41,412 nucleotides of DNA from SIG450 sp045658425 (GCA_045658425.1 JAZOVB010000124.1:1-41412), one strand, 5' to 3'; shown: positions 1 to 7,653, counted from the stretch's first letter. The notes: generated by a model from the sequence alone, not told the origin. Program-made: numbers and translations.

Positions 1-2425
1 AAATCAAAGTGTTGACAGCATCTAAAATACCTGTATCAAGTTTTTCCTTCCAATTATCCTCTGTGGCAAAATTGAAAAGCTTATTGTCCGGAATTGTCTC
101 GGCTTTAATTTTCGGTATGCCGTCTTTAAGCATTTTTGCATAGTACGGAAGCTTTTCTACATTGGAATCTATTTCATCCCAATTCGTATTTTCAAAGAAT
201 TTCTTTAATTTATCTTTTGCATCGGTTACGCCTTTGCTAACATTTTCAAGCAGTCTCTTATAGGTTAAAAAGATACTTCTTTGCCTTTTTGATTTCCCCA
301 AGTATTCCGATAAATCAGGCTTAATTCCTGTTTTTGCAGAATCAATTTCAAGTCCTGTTAAAATTGCAAGTGTTTCCGCCTCTTCACGGCATTTCTGCCG
401 TTCCTCGCTGGAAGAGTTTTCGTTATATGCAATAACACTTCGGTCAAATGCTGCATTGGAAATCTGACCTACCCGTGATGAAAATGTATTTTTTACTGTT
501 TCAAATCTTGCTTTCCAATCATTTGCATCACTTATCAAAGGCTCAGCTGAAGGAATTTTCAAAAACGGCATATTGTTTCTGTCTTCAAAGGAGCCTTCAA
601 ATTCATAGTTTCTTTGCACACATATATTGACAATAGGATCAGCAATAGTTTTTATCATATCGCCATCATAATCCGCACCGCCAAGTCTCTCTGCGGCAAA
701 CATTTCAGAATCTACCATAATAACATCGCTGAGATGCCCTAAATAATGTTCTCGCATTTTTTGAATTTCCTTCATAAGCTTAAGGATAATTTCCTCGTTT
801 CGTGCAATATGCGGATTACGAAGAAGCGTACATAATGTGTCTACCTCGTAAGTCGGCTGTGGAGCATAGAAGGACTGTTCGGGGAAACGATCACTCATAA
901 GAGTAGCGTAAAATTTTCTTTCGCTTTCTGTGAGTTTGGACTTTCGTACCATTGGGATTATGGATAAAAATCTCAATAAATCCGCTGAAAGATATCTGCT
1001 GTCTCCGGCAACAAGCAGTGTGCCGAGAGAATAATCCTTTAAAATGCTTTCGGCTCTGTCCTCAAGCTCTTTTGAATATATAGATTCGTTTATAAACAAA
1101 GGATTTATTTCTAAAATATCCGCAAGGTAATTTGCCTTTGATTTCTTCCTCCAGAAACTTCTTTCTTTTTCTTTCAGAAAATATTGTCTTCTGTATTCTT
1201 CGTTTGCACAAAGATTATAGTATTCAAGTTCCGTTTGCTTGGTAAGCCAGTTGCGTGTGTCCTCCTCCGGACTATGCTCCCAACTAAGCGGCAAATCACT
1301 CGGTCTGAATTCTTCTGCCCTGACAGAAAGTGTATTTAAAAATTGATAGTTTAGCTCGGTAAATTTTTCAGGATGCTGTTTGCTGACATTAGTAATATAC
1401 AAGGCATGATTGTATTTTCTGAATTTATCCCAATAATCCTGCCATGTCATATTAGAATCATTCAGCCAGCCTTTTCCTTTAAACATACTCTCGGTCAGGA
1501 TAATATCCACATCGCTTATTGGATGTTTCTCTCCCCAAATATCTATGATGTGTTCAAACCCTGCACTGATAAGAAGGTCTTTAAAATCTACCTTATGAAG
1601 CATACCCTTAACATAGGGCATACGAATCTGAAACGATGTATGAACCGGCTTACCGCAGGATTTTTTGTCAACTACATTGGCATATTCTTTTGAAATAAGT
1701 CCCTCACCATCATATTCAAGGACAGTAAACTCCTCATGTCTTTCAACTCTGTGATACTTACGCATATTAGAATTACTGCCGTCATCTTCAACGGTAATAA
1801 CATTAGCACTTGCCTGTAATTTATTATTCTCTACAACAATAACTCTGTGAGGTCTGTCAATTTCCACGCCGTCAATACGGGTTCCCGATGAAAGCATTAA
1901 ACCATTATATGCATAAAGCTTGGAAAGCTGGCACTCTCCTATATTCATATCAAGCATAATACGGTGGCGGATATCATCATAGAGGTCAGCACGAATGAAA
2001 GAAAGCCTTGCGTTTCGGCTCATACTTTGGGATCGTTCAAATGCAATATAAGGCACAGAACCATTGCCGAAGTCTAAATTGATTCCCTCATCCCTAAACA
2101 TATCTCTTGCTTTTTGTTGTCTCTCTGCATATCTTTTCTGTTGTCCGTTTCGGTCAAAGATACCTGCAAAATCAATGTAAAAAATAACATCCTCAAGGTC
2201 GGTTATTAAATTTACATCCTCGGGGATTTCAAAATTATCTCCGTGAAGCTGACACATTATTTGATAAAACAATGTATTGCTTTCCTGCTCATGACTTGCT
2301 GTCGGCACCTTACATTTTTCTGTTTCCCGTGCCTGTAAATTAAATTTGAATATGCCGTCAGAATCTTTCTCAGCGTAGCTGATAATATTTCTTGCAGACA
2401 TCATAAAGATTTTATACTTGCGCAT
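1..2425 (-). CDS. QDE-1/YonO-like single-polypeptide RNA polymerase (RdRP-family double-psi beta-barrel), 3' end outside window
   Basis: Read on the minus strand from ATG 2425-2423, the frame stays open through 808 complete codons and runs off the left edge, so the C terminus is missing. An RBS (GAGGTG) lies 9 nt upstream. Motifs match the cellular RNA-dependent RNA polymerase family in order: DGEGLIS at residue 239, FQIRM then KG at 265-274 (compare DGxGxIS and FQIRxxGxKG), RNP at 536-538, and HLSDV followed by GADYDGD with the metal-binding aspartates D585, D587 and D589. Known relatives are fungal QDE-1, eukaryotic RdRPs and the SP-beta phage polymerase YonO, all of which join two double-psi barrels in one chain. 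The bacterial and phage members that have been tested transcribe DNA, so a DNA-templated RNA polymerase serving the mobile element is the likeliest role; RNA templating is possible. It is transcribed divergently from the element's HTH/replication operon. Family assignment is firm, function is inferred. Confidence 0.88.
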   Translation of the reverse strand, partial: MRKYKIFMMSARNIISYAEKDSDGIFKFNLQARETEKCKVPTASHEQESNTLFYQIMCQLHGDNFEIPEDVNLITDLEDVIFYIDFAGIFDRNGQQKRYAERQQKARDMFRDEGINLDFGNGSVPYIAFERSQSMSRNARLSFIRADLYDDIRHRIMLDMNIGECQLSKLYAYNGLMLSSGTRIDGVEIDRPHRVIVVENNKLQASANVITVEDDGSNSNMRKYHRVERHEEFTVLEYDGEGLISKEYANVVDKKSCGKPVHTSFQIRMPYVKGMLHKVDFKDLLISAGFEHIIDIWGEKHPISDVDIILTESMFKGKGWLNDSNMTWQDYWDKFRKYNHALYITNVSKQHPEKFTELNYQFLNTLSVRAEEFRPSDLPLSWEHSPEEDTRNWLTKQTELEYYNLCANEEYRRQYFLKEKERSFWRKKSKANYLADILEINPLFINESIYSKELEDRAESILKDYSLGTLLVAGDSRYLSADLLRFLSIIPMVRKSKLTESERKFYATLMSDRFPEQSFYAPQPTYEVDTLCTLLRNPHIARNEEIILKLMKEIQKMREHYLGHLSDVIMVDSEMFAAERLGGADYDGDMIKTIADPIVNICVQRNYEFEGSFEDRNNMPFLKIPSAEPLISDANDWKARFETVKNTFSSRVGQISNAAFDRSVIAYNENSSSEERQKCREEAETLAILTGLEIDSAKTGIKPDLSEYLGKSKRQRSIFLTYKRLLENVSKGVTDAKDKLKKFFENTNWDEIDSNVEKLPYYAKMLKDGIPKIKAETIPDNKLFNFATEDNWKEKLDTGILDAVNTLI

Positions 2426-2433
2426 ATAAAGGT

Positions 2434-2538
2434 TCACCTCACTTTGTAAAAATTATATCACAAAACTTTTGAAAACGCAATATGAATACTGCCCTCACTT
2501 TTTAAGTGAACAGTATATCTTTTTTGAAAGTGAGGTGA
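2434..2538. promoter_or_regulatory. symmetrical divergent control region with repeated AAGTGA boxes
   Basis: A palindrome TCACTT-TTT-AAGTGA sits at 2495-2509. The 11-mer AAGTGAGGTGA occurs twice more in opposite orientations, at 2434-2444 (minus) and 2528-2538 (plus), where it forms the RBS region of the two divergent genes. The shared box may be an operator for the HTH protein encoded at 2545, or simply a duplicated RBS module. Confidence 0.45.
2452..2480 (-). promoter_or_regulatory. sigma-A-type promoter of the RNA polymerase gene
   Basis: On the minus strand, -35 TTGCGT (2475-2480) and a perfect -10 TATAAT (2452-2457) are separated by 17 bp. The start codon is at 2425, so the leader is short, about 20 nt. 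The gene would therefore be read by the host polymerase. Confidence 0.75.
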
Positions 2539-2544
2539 TAAACC

Positions 2545-2748
2545 ATGAAGGAATCTATGTTCAAATCTTATGATGAGATGCCTCTGTTTCTCAATGCAGA
2601 AATGGTGGCAAAAGCATTAGGTGTTGCTACATCTACTGCCTACGAGCTAATGCACGAGAAAGACTTTCCTGCGTTAAAAATAGGAAGTCGGCTGCTCGTG
2701 CCGAAAGAAAAGTTCCGCCAATGGGTGGACAGTAAAACTAATTTATAA
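2545..2748 (+). CDS. excisionase-like HTH DNA-binding protein
   Basis: A 67-residue protein of the MerR-like/HTH_17 excisionase type. Its core is FLNAEMVAKALGVATSTAYE followed by the wing KIGSRLLVPKEKFRQWV, the usual layout of small Xis or plasmid regulators whose wing ends in R-x-W. Start ATG 2545 has RBS GAGGTG 7 nt upstream. It leads a plus-strand operon; the next gene begins 13 nt after its stop. The product probably binds element DNA as a transcription regulator, or bends DNA during excision. The recombinases lie about 36 kb away at the other end of the window, so an Xis role is only a possibility. Confidence 0.8.
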   Translation: MKESMFKSYDEMPLFLNAEMVAKALGVATSTAYELMHEKDFPALKIGSRLLVPKEKFRQWVDSKTNL

Positions 2749-2761
2749 GGAGGGGTTTTTA

Positions 2762-3145
2762 ATGACCGAAATACTATGTGAAAAATTTAATAACAAGATG
2801 AATGATTGCTTCTTTCATCCATCAAGAGATAATATGTATCCGACAAAAGAAATAAAAGAGATTGCTCTCCAGGCCATGGAAAATCTGTGGCAAATGGAGA
2901 GCATTTCTTTTGAGGTGATCGGATTTTCCAATGCGGAAATTCAATATATTATTCTCAAGAAGTTGATGCCGGAGCATATCGATTTTGCAATTGATGAATT
3001 CATGCGTTGCAACAGATTAGAAGGAGTTGAAATTCTGTCTTATTTGATTTTTGTAAAGGCTATTACAAATAATAATTTGATGAGTTTATTTGCAAAGCAT
3101 GATATCGAACACGGTCTTATTAATGAGAAAGGAGGCGCAGCATGA
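2762..3145 (+). CDS. conserved element protein of unknown function
   Basis: A 127-residue, mostly helical, acidic protein that I do not recognise. It has no signal peptide or membrane segment. A strong RBS (AGGAGGGG) precedes ATG 2762. Its stop overlaps the start of the next gene by 4 nt (ATGA), so the two are translationally coupled. Its place between a small HTH protein and a winged-helix replication-type protein suggests an accessory role in maintenance or replication of the element, but nothing in the sequence gives a specific activity. Confidence 0.7.
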   Translation: MTEILCEKFNNKMNDCFFHPSRDNMYPTKEIKEIALQAMENLWQMESISFEVIGFSNAEIQYIILKKLMPEHIDFAIDEFMRCNRLEGVEILSYLIFVKAITNNNLMSLFAKHDIEHGLINEKGGAA

Positions 3146-3585
3146 ATTACTATTATTTAAATCAGAAGCACAAGCTTAAGAATGTGTTTATAATATCCAA
3201 CTACATTATGCAGTTGGATATTAGCGCAACGGCGCTGGCAATATATTTCTACCTCATGTATATCGAGGACAGAAAAACTTATCAGTGCTACCCGAGCTAC
3301 AAAACTATCGGTAAAGCTCTTAAGATTAAAAGCAAAGGTACAGTTGCTAAATATGTAAGAGAGCTTGAAGATAAGTGCTTAATCTATACCGAACCTACAG
3401 AAGTAATTCTGAAAGACGGTAAGAAAAGAAACGGCAACCTGAAATATACAATCCGTCCTATACAGGATGCGATTGAACATTATCATTATGAGCAGATGAA
3501 AAATGTTAACGAGGTTGCAGCTCGGGCAAAAGCTCAGAAGATGCTTGATGATTATAACAGAAAGCATCCGAAAGCAACCGCATAA
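3142..3585 (+). CDS. winged-helix (HTH_36-like) replication/partition-type protein
   Basis: A 147-residue protein. The N-terminal half reads as a winged helix of the HTH_36 or RepA-N type: ATALAIYFYLMYIEDR, then CYPSYKTIGKALKI and GTVAKYVRELEDKCLI, as in replication initiators and helix-turn-helix proteins of Gram-positive plasmids and conjugative elements. The C-terminal third is a charged helix. It overlaps the previous gene by 4 nt. Immediately downstream is the 0.7-kb repeat-rich, non-coding stretch, so it may bind those repeats; that is inferred from position only. It is shorter than full RepA initiators, so it may be a regulator instead. Confidence 0.7.
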   Translation: MNYYYLNQKHKLKNVFIISNYIMQLDISATALAIYFYLMYIEDRKTYQCYPSYKTIGKALKIKSKGTVAKYVRELEDKCLIYTEPTEVILKDGKKRNGNLKYTIRPIQDAIEHYHYEQMKNVNEVAARAKAQKMLDDYNRKHPKATA

Positions 3586-3641
3586 ATTATTTACCCGTTT
3601 CAATGCCAACACTTCGGCGGTTTTGAAAACGAAAATTTTGC

Positions 3642-3988
3642 GGTAAGGTAGTTACACCACCCCTAAAAGTTAGGCAGCTCGTATCGCCAACGCTTCGGGG
3701 GTGGTTACACCTTAAAATCGATAATAGGTCAAATGAGAACGACTGTGACAGAGAATTTCGAGAAGAAAATTCTTGGGTAAGGTATTTACCCTACCCAAGT
3801 AAGTTAACCTCGTAATTCATCGTGCGACAAATAGGTTTGAGACCTAAAATTCGATTCTATGCATATGACCAAGGGCTTAAGCAGGGGTTTCAGCATATAA
3901 CTATTTGGGGTAAGGTAGTTACACCACCCTGAAAAGTTAATCTCTCGAACCGAAAAGAAAAGCCCTATGGTAAGACCTTAAAATCGAT
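3642..3988. repeat. three degenerate tandem repeats with a 133-134 bp period
   Basis: Box 1, GGTAAGGTAGTTACACCACC, starts at 3642 and 3909; a diverged copy, GGTAAGGTATTTACCCTACC, starts at 3776. Box 2, CCTTAAAATCGAT, starts at 3710 and 3976, with CCTAAAATTCGAT at 3843. Each unit therefore holds box 1 and box 2 about 67 bp apart, and units start 134 and 133 bp apart. Box 1 is itself partly palindromic (GGGTAA-ggtat-TTACCC in the middle copy). The array lies in the 684-bp gene-free stretch 3586-4269, between a winged-helix gene and the relaxase. An iteron-like origin or operator array is plausible. Confidence 0.6.
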
Positions 3989-4076
3989 TTGAAAGAACAA
4001 ACGAAGGTACGAGAAAACACCTGACGGGGCGCCCCGAGGAACGAAAAGTACGAGAAAATGATAGAAACAGGATAAA

Positions 4077-4194
4077 GCTTGGTGCGCTTTCCGCTCCAAG
4101 CCCTCTTACATCGCCGTGCGAAGCCCGGCGGAGAGTTTCTAAAATGCATCTACAGGTGCGGTTTTGGTGTGCGGTATTCCCGCCAGACCGCACC
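4077..4194. other. putative origin of transfer (oriT) hairpin cluster
   Basis: A GC-rich island just upstream of the relaxase gene holds three inverted repeats: GCTTGG (4077-4082) with CCAAGC (4096-4101); CGCCG (4112-4116) with CGGCG (4126-4130); and GTGCGGT (4169-4175) with ACCGCAC (4187-4193) around an 11-nt loop. A further GGTGCGGT at 4155-4162 could compete for the same right arm (ACCGCACC 4187-4194). Composition and position fit a transfer origin. No nick site could be assigned. Reverse frames crossing this island are not convincing genes. Confidence 0.5.
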
Positions 4195-4269
4195 GTGTGG
4201 GCGTTTTGGCAGGTGTTATAACAGGTGTCTTCAAAAATTCAAGAATATTTAAGATTGGAGTGAAAAATT

Positions 4270-5397
4270 ATGAGTAAAGTTGTTATAAGAACACAGTATT
4301 CTTCCAATGGCAAATCAGTCGGCGGAAGATTCACAAATTATATCTCTAGGAGAGACAGAGTTGATAAAACAATTAACGCAAGAAGGTCGGAGGTATTCCC
4401 TAAATATGCAGCGGAGAGACCAGGAGTTATTACGATGGGCGAACACGGTTTGTTTGGTCAGGAGGACTATGTTAATCTGCATAAAGCCTCAAAGGAAATA
4501 TATAATCACAACGGAATCGTCTGGCAACAAGTCATATCTCTCAGGCAAACCGATGCAGAAAGACTTGGTTATGATACGCCTGATGCGTGGAGAAATCTGC
4601 TCAGGTCGAAGCAGTTTGAGATTGCATCCTACCACAGAATTCCTGCTGAAAATATGAAATGGTACGCAGCGTTTCATAAAGAGGAAGGACACTATCATGT
4701 TCATTTTCTTCTGTTCAATAAGCAGCCCGGCGGCGAATTTCTTTGTGCGAGAGACTACCTCAGATACAAAGACTCATTAACAAAAACTATTTTCAAAGAT
4801 GAGATGAAACAACTCTATGATGAGAGACAGTCTCTTCGAGATAAAATTGTTGAGTCTGTGAAAGAAAAAATGAATGAGTTTAGTGCTGACATTGGTGAAG
4901 CTCCCGATGGGTTTGCCAAAGCTTTTGTTGACTTGAAATTCTCTCTCGATGGATACACAGGCAGGAACAATTATCAATTCATTTCCCGTGAGCAAAAAGA
5001 AAAAGTTGATGCGGTTGTAAAAATCGTTTGCAAGGATGAAAATCTGCAAGATTTGTATCAACAATGGTGTCAGGTTCAGTTAGCTCTCTTGAAATATTAT
5101 CGCAAGGATCCTGAAGAATGTTTTGATAGCTTGGAGAACAATCTTAATCTCCAAAGACGCTTGGAAAATATTGTTCTTAGGGCGGCTATCTATGATAATA
5201 AAAAGAATGATTTGTATACAGATAAAGAGCAAGGCAGTATGCCCTACGGCGGAATTGTTTTTGCTATCTGTAAAATGTTCGAGCAGTCGATTGACTATGA
5301 CATCAAGGAAGGGTTTACGAAATCAATTGTGGATTCAAAAGAGAGAACAAAAGAATACAGACGAGATGCATCAATGGGCATCCATCATGGAATGTAG
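4270..5397 (+). CDS. mobL: MobL-type relaxase (mobilization)
   Basis: A 375-residue DNA relaxase expected to nick oriT and pilot the single strand during conjugative transfer. The metal-binding histidine motif is clear: H136, then HYHVHFLLF with H141, H143 and H145. Y24 in RFTNYIS is the likely nucleophile. The N-terminal 150 residues hold the catalytic fold and the rest is helical. Length fits the short MobL/MobP3 group of Bacillota rather than large TraI-like relaxases. The RBS is GGAGTG. The putative oriT lies directly upstream, and a small DNA-binding-like protein follows 18 nt downstream. No type IV secretion genes are visible in the window, so the element is either mobilizable only or has its transfer genes outside it. 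Confidence 0.88.
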   Translation: MSKVVIRTQYSSNGKSVGGRFTNYISRRDRVDKTINARRSEVFPKYAAERPGVITMGEHGLFGQEDYVNLHKASKEIYNHNGIVWQQVISLRQTDAERLGYDTPDAWRNLLRSKQFEIASYHRIPAENMKWYAAFHKEEGHYHVHFLLFNKQPGGEFLCARDYLRYKDSLTKTIFKDEMKQLYDERQSLRDKIVESVKEKMNEFSADIGEAPDGFAKAFVDLKFSLDGYTGRNNYQFISREQKEKVDAVVKIVCKDENLQDLYQQWCQVQLALLKYYRKDPEECFDSLENNLNLQRRLENIVLRAAIYDNKKNDLYTDKEQGSMPYGGIVFAICKMFEQSIDYDIKEGFTKSIVDSKERTKEYRRDASMGIHHGM

Positions 5398-5415
5398 TTA
5401 GGAGGTGAAAATACA

Positions 5416-5781
5416 ATGAAGAAGAACAAAAAAGTAAAGATGACTTTTAATATTGATCCCAAGGTCAGACGACAAATTAAAAATCTTGTTGAGGACCTTG
5501 GCTACAAAAGTGAGAGTGCATTTTGCTGTGAAGCTATCGAAGAATATCTCTCAAAGCTTCAATATGATAGCATAGGTACATACATGAATAAACTGTTGGT
5601 TCAAGCGGTAGATTCTACAATTGCAGGTCATACCGACAGAGTCGTTGATATGCTTTTCAAATTCGCTGTCAGCATTGAGAAGCAAACGATGATTATGAGT
5701 GGGGCCTATACGGAGTATTATATGGAAGACATTGAAGAGATGGCAATTGAAAATGTTAAGAAAAGACATGGAAAATTGTAA
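5416..5781 (+). CDS. small ribbon-helix-helix-like mobilization accessory protein
   Basis: A 121-residue protein. Its start, KKVKMTFNIDPKVRRQIKNL followed by a helix and SESAFCCEAIEEYL, has the strand-helix-helix pattern of ribbon-helix-helix DNA-binding proteins. The remainder is helical and may mediate oligomerisation. It begins 18 nt after the relaxase stop with RBS GGAGGTG, so the two are very likely co-transcribed. By analogy with MobC or plasmid accessory proteins it may bind oriT and help the relaxase. The fold call is by pattern only. Confidence 0.7.
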   Translation: MKKNKKVKMTFNIDPKVRRQIKNLVEDLGYKSESAFCCEAIEEYLSKLQYDSIGTYMNKLLVQAVDSTIAGHTDRVVDMLFKFAVSIEKQTMIMSGAYTEYYMEDIEEMAIENVKKRHGKL

Positions 5782-5784
5782 AAT

Positions 5785-5821
5785 CCTTCGTGGACTTCCT
5801 CTCTCTTCTGTGGTATGCTTT
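5785..5821 (+). repeat. left copy of a cargo-flanking direct repeat
   Basis: CCTTCGTGGACTT (5785-5797), seven unmatched bases, then CTTCTGTGGTATG (5805-5817). The same blocks at exactly the same spacing recur at 37118-37150, with one base changed in the first block. The two copies are 31.3 kb apart, in the same orientation, and enclose the whole metabolic cargo. Confidence 0.6.
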
Positions 5822-5857
5822 GTCTCGCAGGAGGTGAAATAATATGTCAAAGCATAC
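5813..5857 (+). promoter_or_regulatory. hairpin enclosing an RBS and start codon
   Basis: A perfect 10-bp inverted repeat, GTATGCTTTG (5813-5822) and CAAAGCATAC (5848-5857), has AGGAGGTG and the ATG of a 14-codon frame in its 25-nt loop. The structure would control access of ribosomes to that start. Confidence 0.45.
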
Positions 5858-5888
5858 AAATGACTTAAGGCGATTGCATTTCGGTTAA
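5844..5888 (+). CDS. possible 14-residue leader peptide or gene remnant
   Basis: ATG 5844 follows a strong RBS (AGGAGGTG) 6-7 nt upstream and gives MSKHTNDLRRLHFG before TAA at 5886-5888. The stop lies inside a long hairpin (5867-5906). It may be a true leader peptide, or the 5' remnant of a gene cut off when the cargo was inserted. Length alone makes it uncertain. Confidence 0.3.
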   Translation: MSKHTNDLRRLHFG

Positions 5889-5906
5889 CGAATGTGCAAT
5901 CGCCTT
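5867..5906 (+). terminator. strong hairpin at the end of the mobilization operon
   Basis: A perfect 12-bp stem, AAGGCGATTGCA (5867-5878) with TGCAATCGCCTT (5895-5906), has a 16-nt loop that can pair further. There is no long T tract on either strand, so it may terminate poorly or act as an mRNA 3' stabiliser. Confidence 0.45.
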
Positions 5907-5922
5907 ACAGACTTATTGTGAA

Positions 5923-5987
5923 TTAACACAGCAAGGCTCAAAAAACTCGAACTTTTCTTGTTTGTTAGTTTTTCATGAGGTTCTTAT
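5923..5987 (-). repeat. 65-bp imperfect inverted repeat, copy A
   Basis: On the minus strand the segment begins ATAAGAACCTCATGA and ends CCTTGCTGTGTTAA, with exactly 36 poorly conserved bases between. The same two blocks with the same 36-base interval occur on the plus strand at 34523-34587. Together they form an inverted pair around 28.5 kb of cargo. Confidence 0.6.
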
Positions 5988-6011
5988 TTTCCTTCATTAT
6001 CTGTATTTGAT

Positions 6012-7571
6012 TTATAAACCCAGCTCCTTATGTCTGTCATTATAAAGTTTAACTAATTCGTCTGCACCAAGCTTTTTAGCTTCAGCTATCCATTTATTCC
6101 AAGCAGCATCTCCTGAATCTTGACCGATAATATATTTAAACATTACTTCTTCAAATTTTTTGGAAAGTTTAGTTGTCAAGTCAGTTACTTTAGATACATC
6201 ATCTTCGTCAGCAAAAGTAACATAAGGATCTGATGGTTCAAAGCCTCCGCATTTTGCAGGCCACTCTTGCGCTTCTTTCTCTCTTTCAGTATATTGGAAA
6301 TAGCAAGAACGTTTGTCAACCTTTCTGTATGTACCTGTCATCCACATACAGTATTTTGATCTCAAGTCCATAATATCAACTTTTTTTCCTTCTTCAAATT
6401 CCAGATATTTAGCCATTCCGTTTTCGTCTATTTCAAATGTTTCTCCTCTGACACCGCATGTCATAAGTTCAGCACCTGCGTCTGAATATAAGAAATCCAT
6501 TAGTTTCATTGTTAAATTAGAATTTTTGTTTTTAGATACAGCCACTAAACCGTTTGGTGAAATTTTATCCAATGTAAGAATGGTTTGCTTTGGTCCAACC
6601 GGATTGGCATATCTTAAATCATAGCCGGGAACTTGATTTTGGCTCATAAACATATCAAGTCTTCCTATCCAGTCATAAGTAACAAAAGAAGTTCCGGTTG
6701 TCACTTTTTGAGTCCATGCAGGTTGAGTATTTGTTAAAAATTCAGGGTCAAGTAATTTTTCATCATATAATTTCTTGAAATAGTCAAGAATTTCTTTAGT
6801 TTTAGGATCAGTATCAGAATATTTCCATGCTTTAGCACTTTCATCATAATAAACATTATATGACTTAATACCGCCCCACGCAACCGCGTAGTTAGTAATA
6901 AGTTCCTTGCCTGTTTTAGATGTTAAAGGATATGAATTCGGATATATCTCTTTTAATTTTTTAAGTGCCTGATAGAAAGTTTCCGGGCTGTTCCACATTT
7001 TAATTCCATGCTTATCAAATATATCTTTTCTGTAAAGCATACCATGATTTACATCTCTGTCACTGTCAATCAGAGGAAAAGCATACAGTTTTTTATCTGC
7101 TGCTGCAAAAGACTTAAATATCCAGTCGTTTTCTTTATTGTCAACAAAAATTCTTGAAAAGTTAGGCATTTCATCTAAGTGGTCATTAATAGGTTCCCAA
7201 GCGCCCTGCATTGCATAATCGTTTAATTGAATTAATGTACCCGCATTCATAACATCAGGAACATCAGAACCGGCAAGTAATACCTGCACCTTTTCTGCTG
7301 CCATGGAAACAGGAACTAAAATCGGTTTAATATTTAAGCCTGTTATCTGACTCAACTTGTCAAAAATATAAGTATTGGATGTATCTCCAACATCGTCCTG
7401 TGCATACATAACTATTTCTTCGCCATTACCGAACGGAACTTTAAGCCCTCCTGTATCGCCGACTTCAAAATCCAAATTGGAAACAACACCGTTGCCTTCG
7501 TTATTTCCTCCGCATGCTGCAAGTGAAAAAATCATTGCAGCTGCCATTAACAGTGTTACTAATCTTTTCAT
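6012..7571 (-). CDS. extracellular solute-binding lipoprotein (ABC sugar transporter, family 1/LipO-type)
   Basis: A 519-residue secreted lipoprotein. The N terminus has a hydrophobic signal and lipobox SLAAC with C20 as the lipidated cysteine. The mature part has the size and pattern of the large solute-binding proteins that feed oligosaccharides to LplB/YtcP-type permeases in Bacillota. The RBS is GGAGG, 7 nt before ATG. It is the last gene of the 21-kb minus-strand cluster, 82 nt after the aldo/keto reductase. No permease or ATPase gene is present anywhere in the window, so it must use partners encoded elsewhere or act as a scavenging or sensing protein. The ligand is presumably a product of the two lyases; this is inferred. 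Confidence 0.85.
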   Translation of the reverse strand: MKRLVTLLMAAAMIFSLAACGGNNEGNGVVSNLDFEVGDTGGLKVPFGNGEEIVMYAQDDVGDTSNTYIFDKLSQITGLNIKPILVPVSMAAEKVQVLLAGSDVPDVMNAGTLIQLNDYAMQGAWEPINDHLDEMPNFSRIFVDNKENDWIFKSFAAADKKLYAFPLIDSDRDVNHGMLYRKDIFDKHGIKMWNSPETFYQALKKLKEIYPNSYPLTSKTGKELITNYAVAWGGIKSYNVYYDESAKAWKYSDTDPKTKEILDYFKKLYDEKLLDPEFLTNTQPAWTQKVTTGTSFVTYDWIGRLDMFMSQNQVPGYDLRYANPVGPKQTILTLDKISPNGLVAVSKNKNSNLTMKLMDFLYSDAGAELMTCGVRGETFEIDENGMAKYLEFEEGKKVDIMDLRSKYCMWMTGTYRKVDKRSCYFQYTEREKEAQEWPAKCGGFEPSDPYVTFADEDDVSKVTDLTTKLSKKFEEVMFKYIIGQDSGDAAWNKWIAEAKKLGADELVKLYNDRHKELGL

Positions 7572-7653
7572 TTTGTTTCCTCCTTTTTTATATTGTTTTA
7601 AAAATGCTTATTGTTTATAAATTTTTTTATTTATGCTAATACACTATTTAATA

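Noticed and set aside
448..1693. Plus-strand reading frames at 448-630 and 1373-1693
   Set aside because: They are antisense to the continuous polymerase-like frame, which has family motifs, an RBS and a promoter; these do not.
1..2425. Eukaryotic contamination as the source of the RdRP-like gene
   Set aside because: The gene has a bacterial RBS and promoter, no introns, and shares its control region with typical Clostridia element genes.
3937..4193. Minus-strand frames of 70-71 codons over the GC-rich island
   Set aside because: No RBS, arginine/serine-rich composition typical of frames crossing structured GC-rich DNA, and overlap with the oriT-like inverted repeats.
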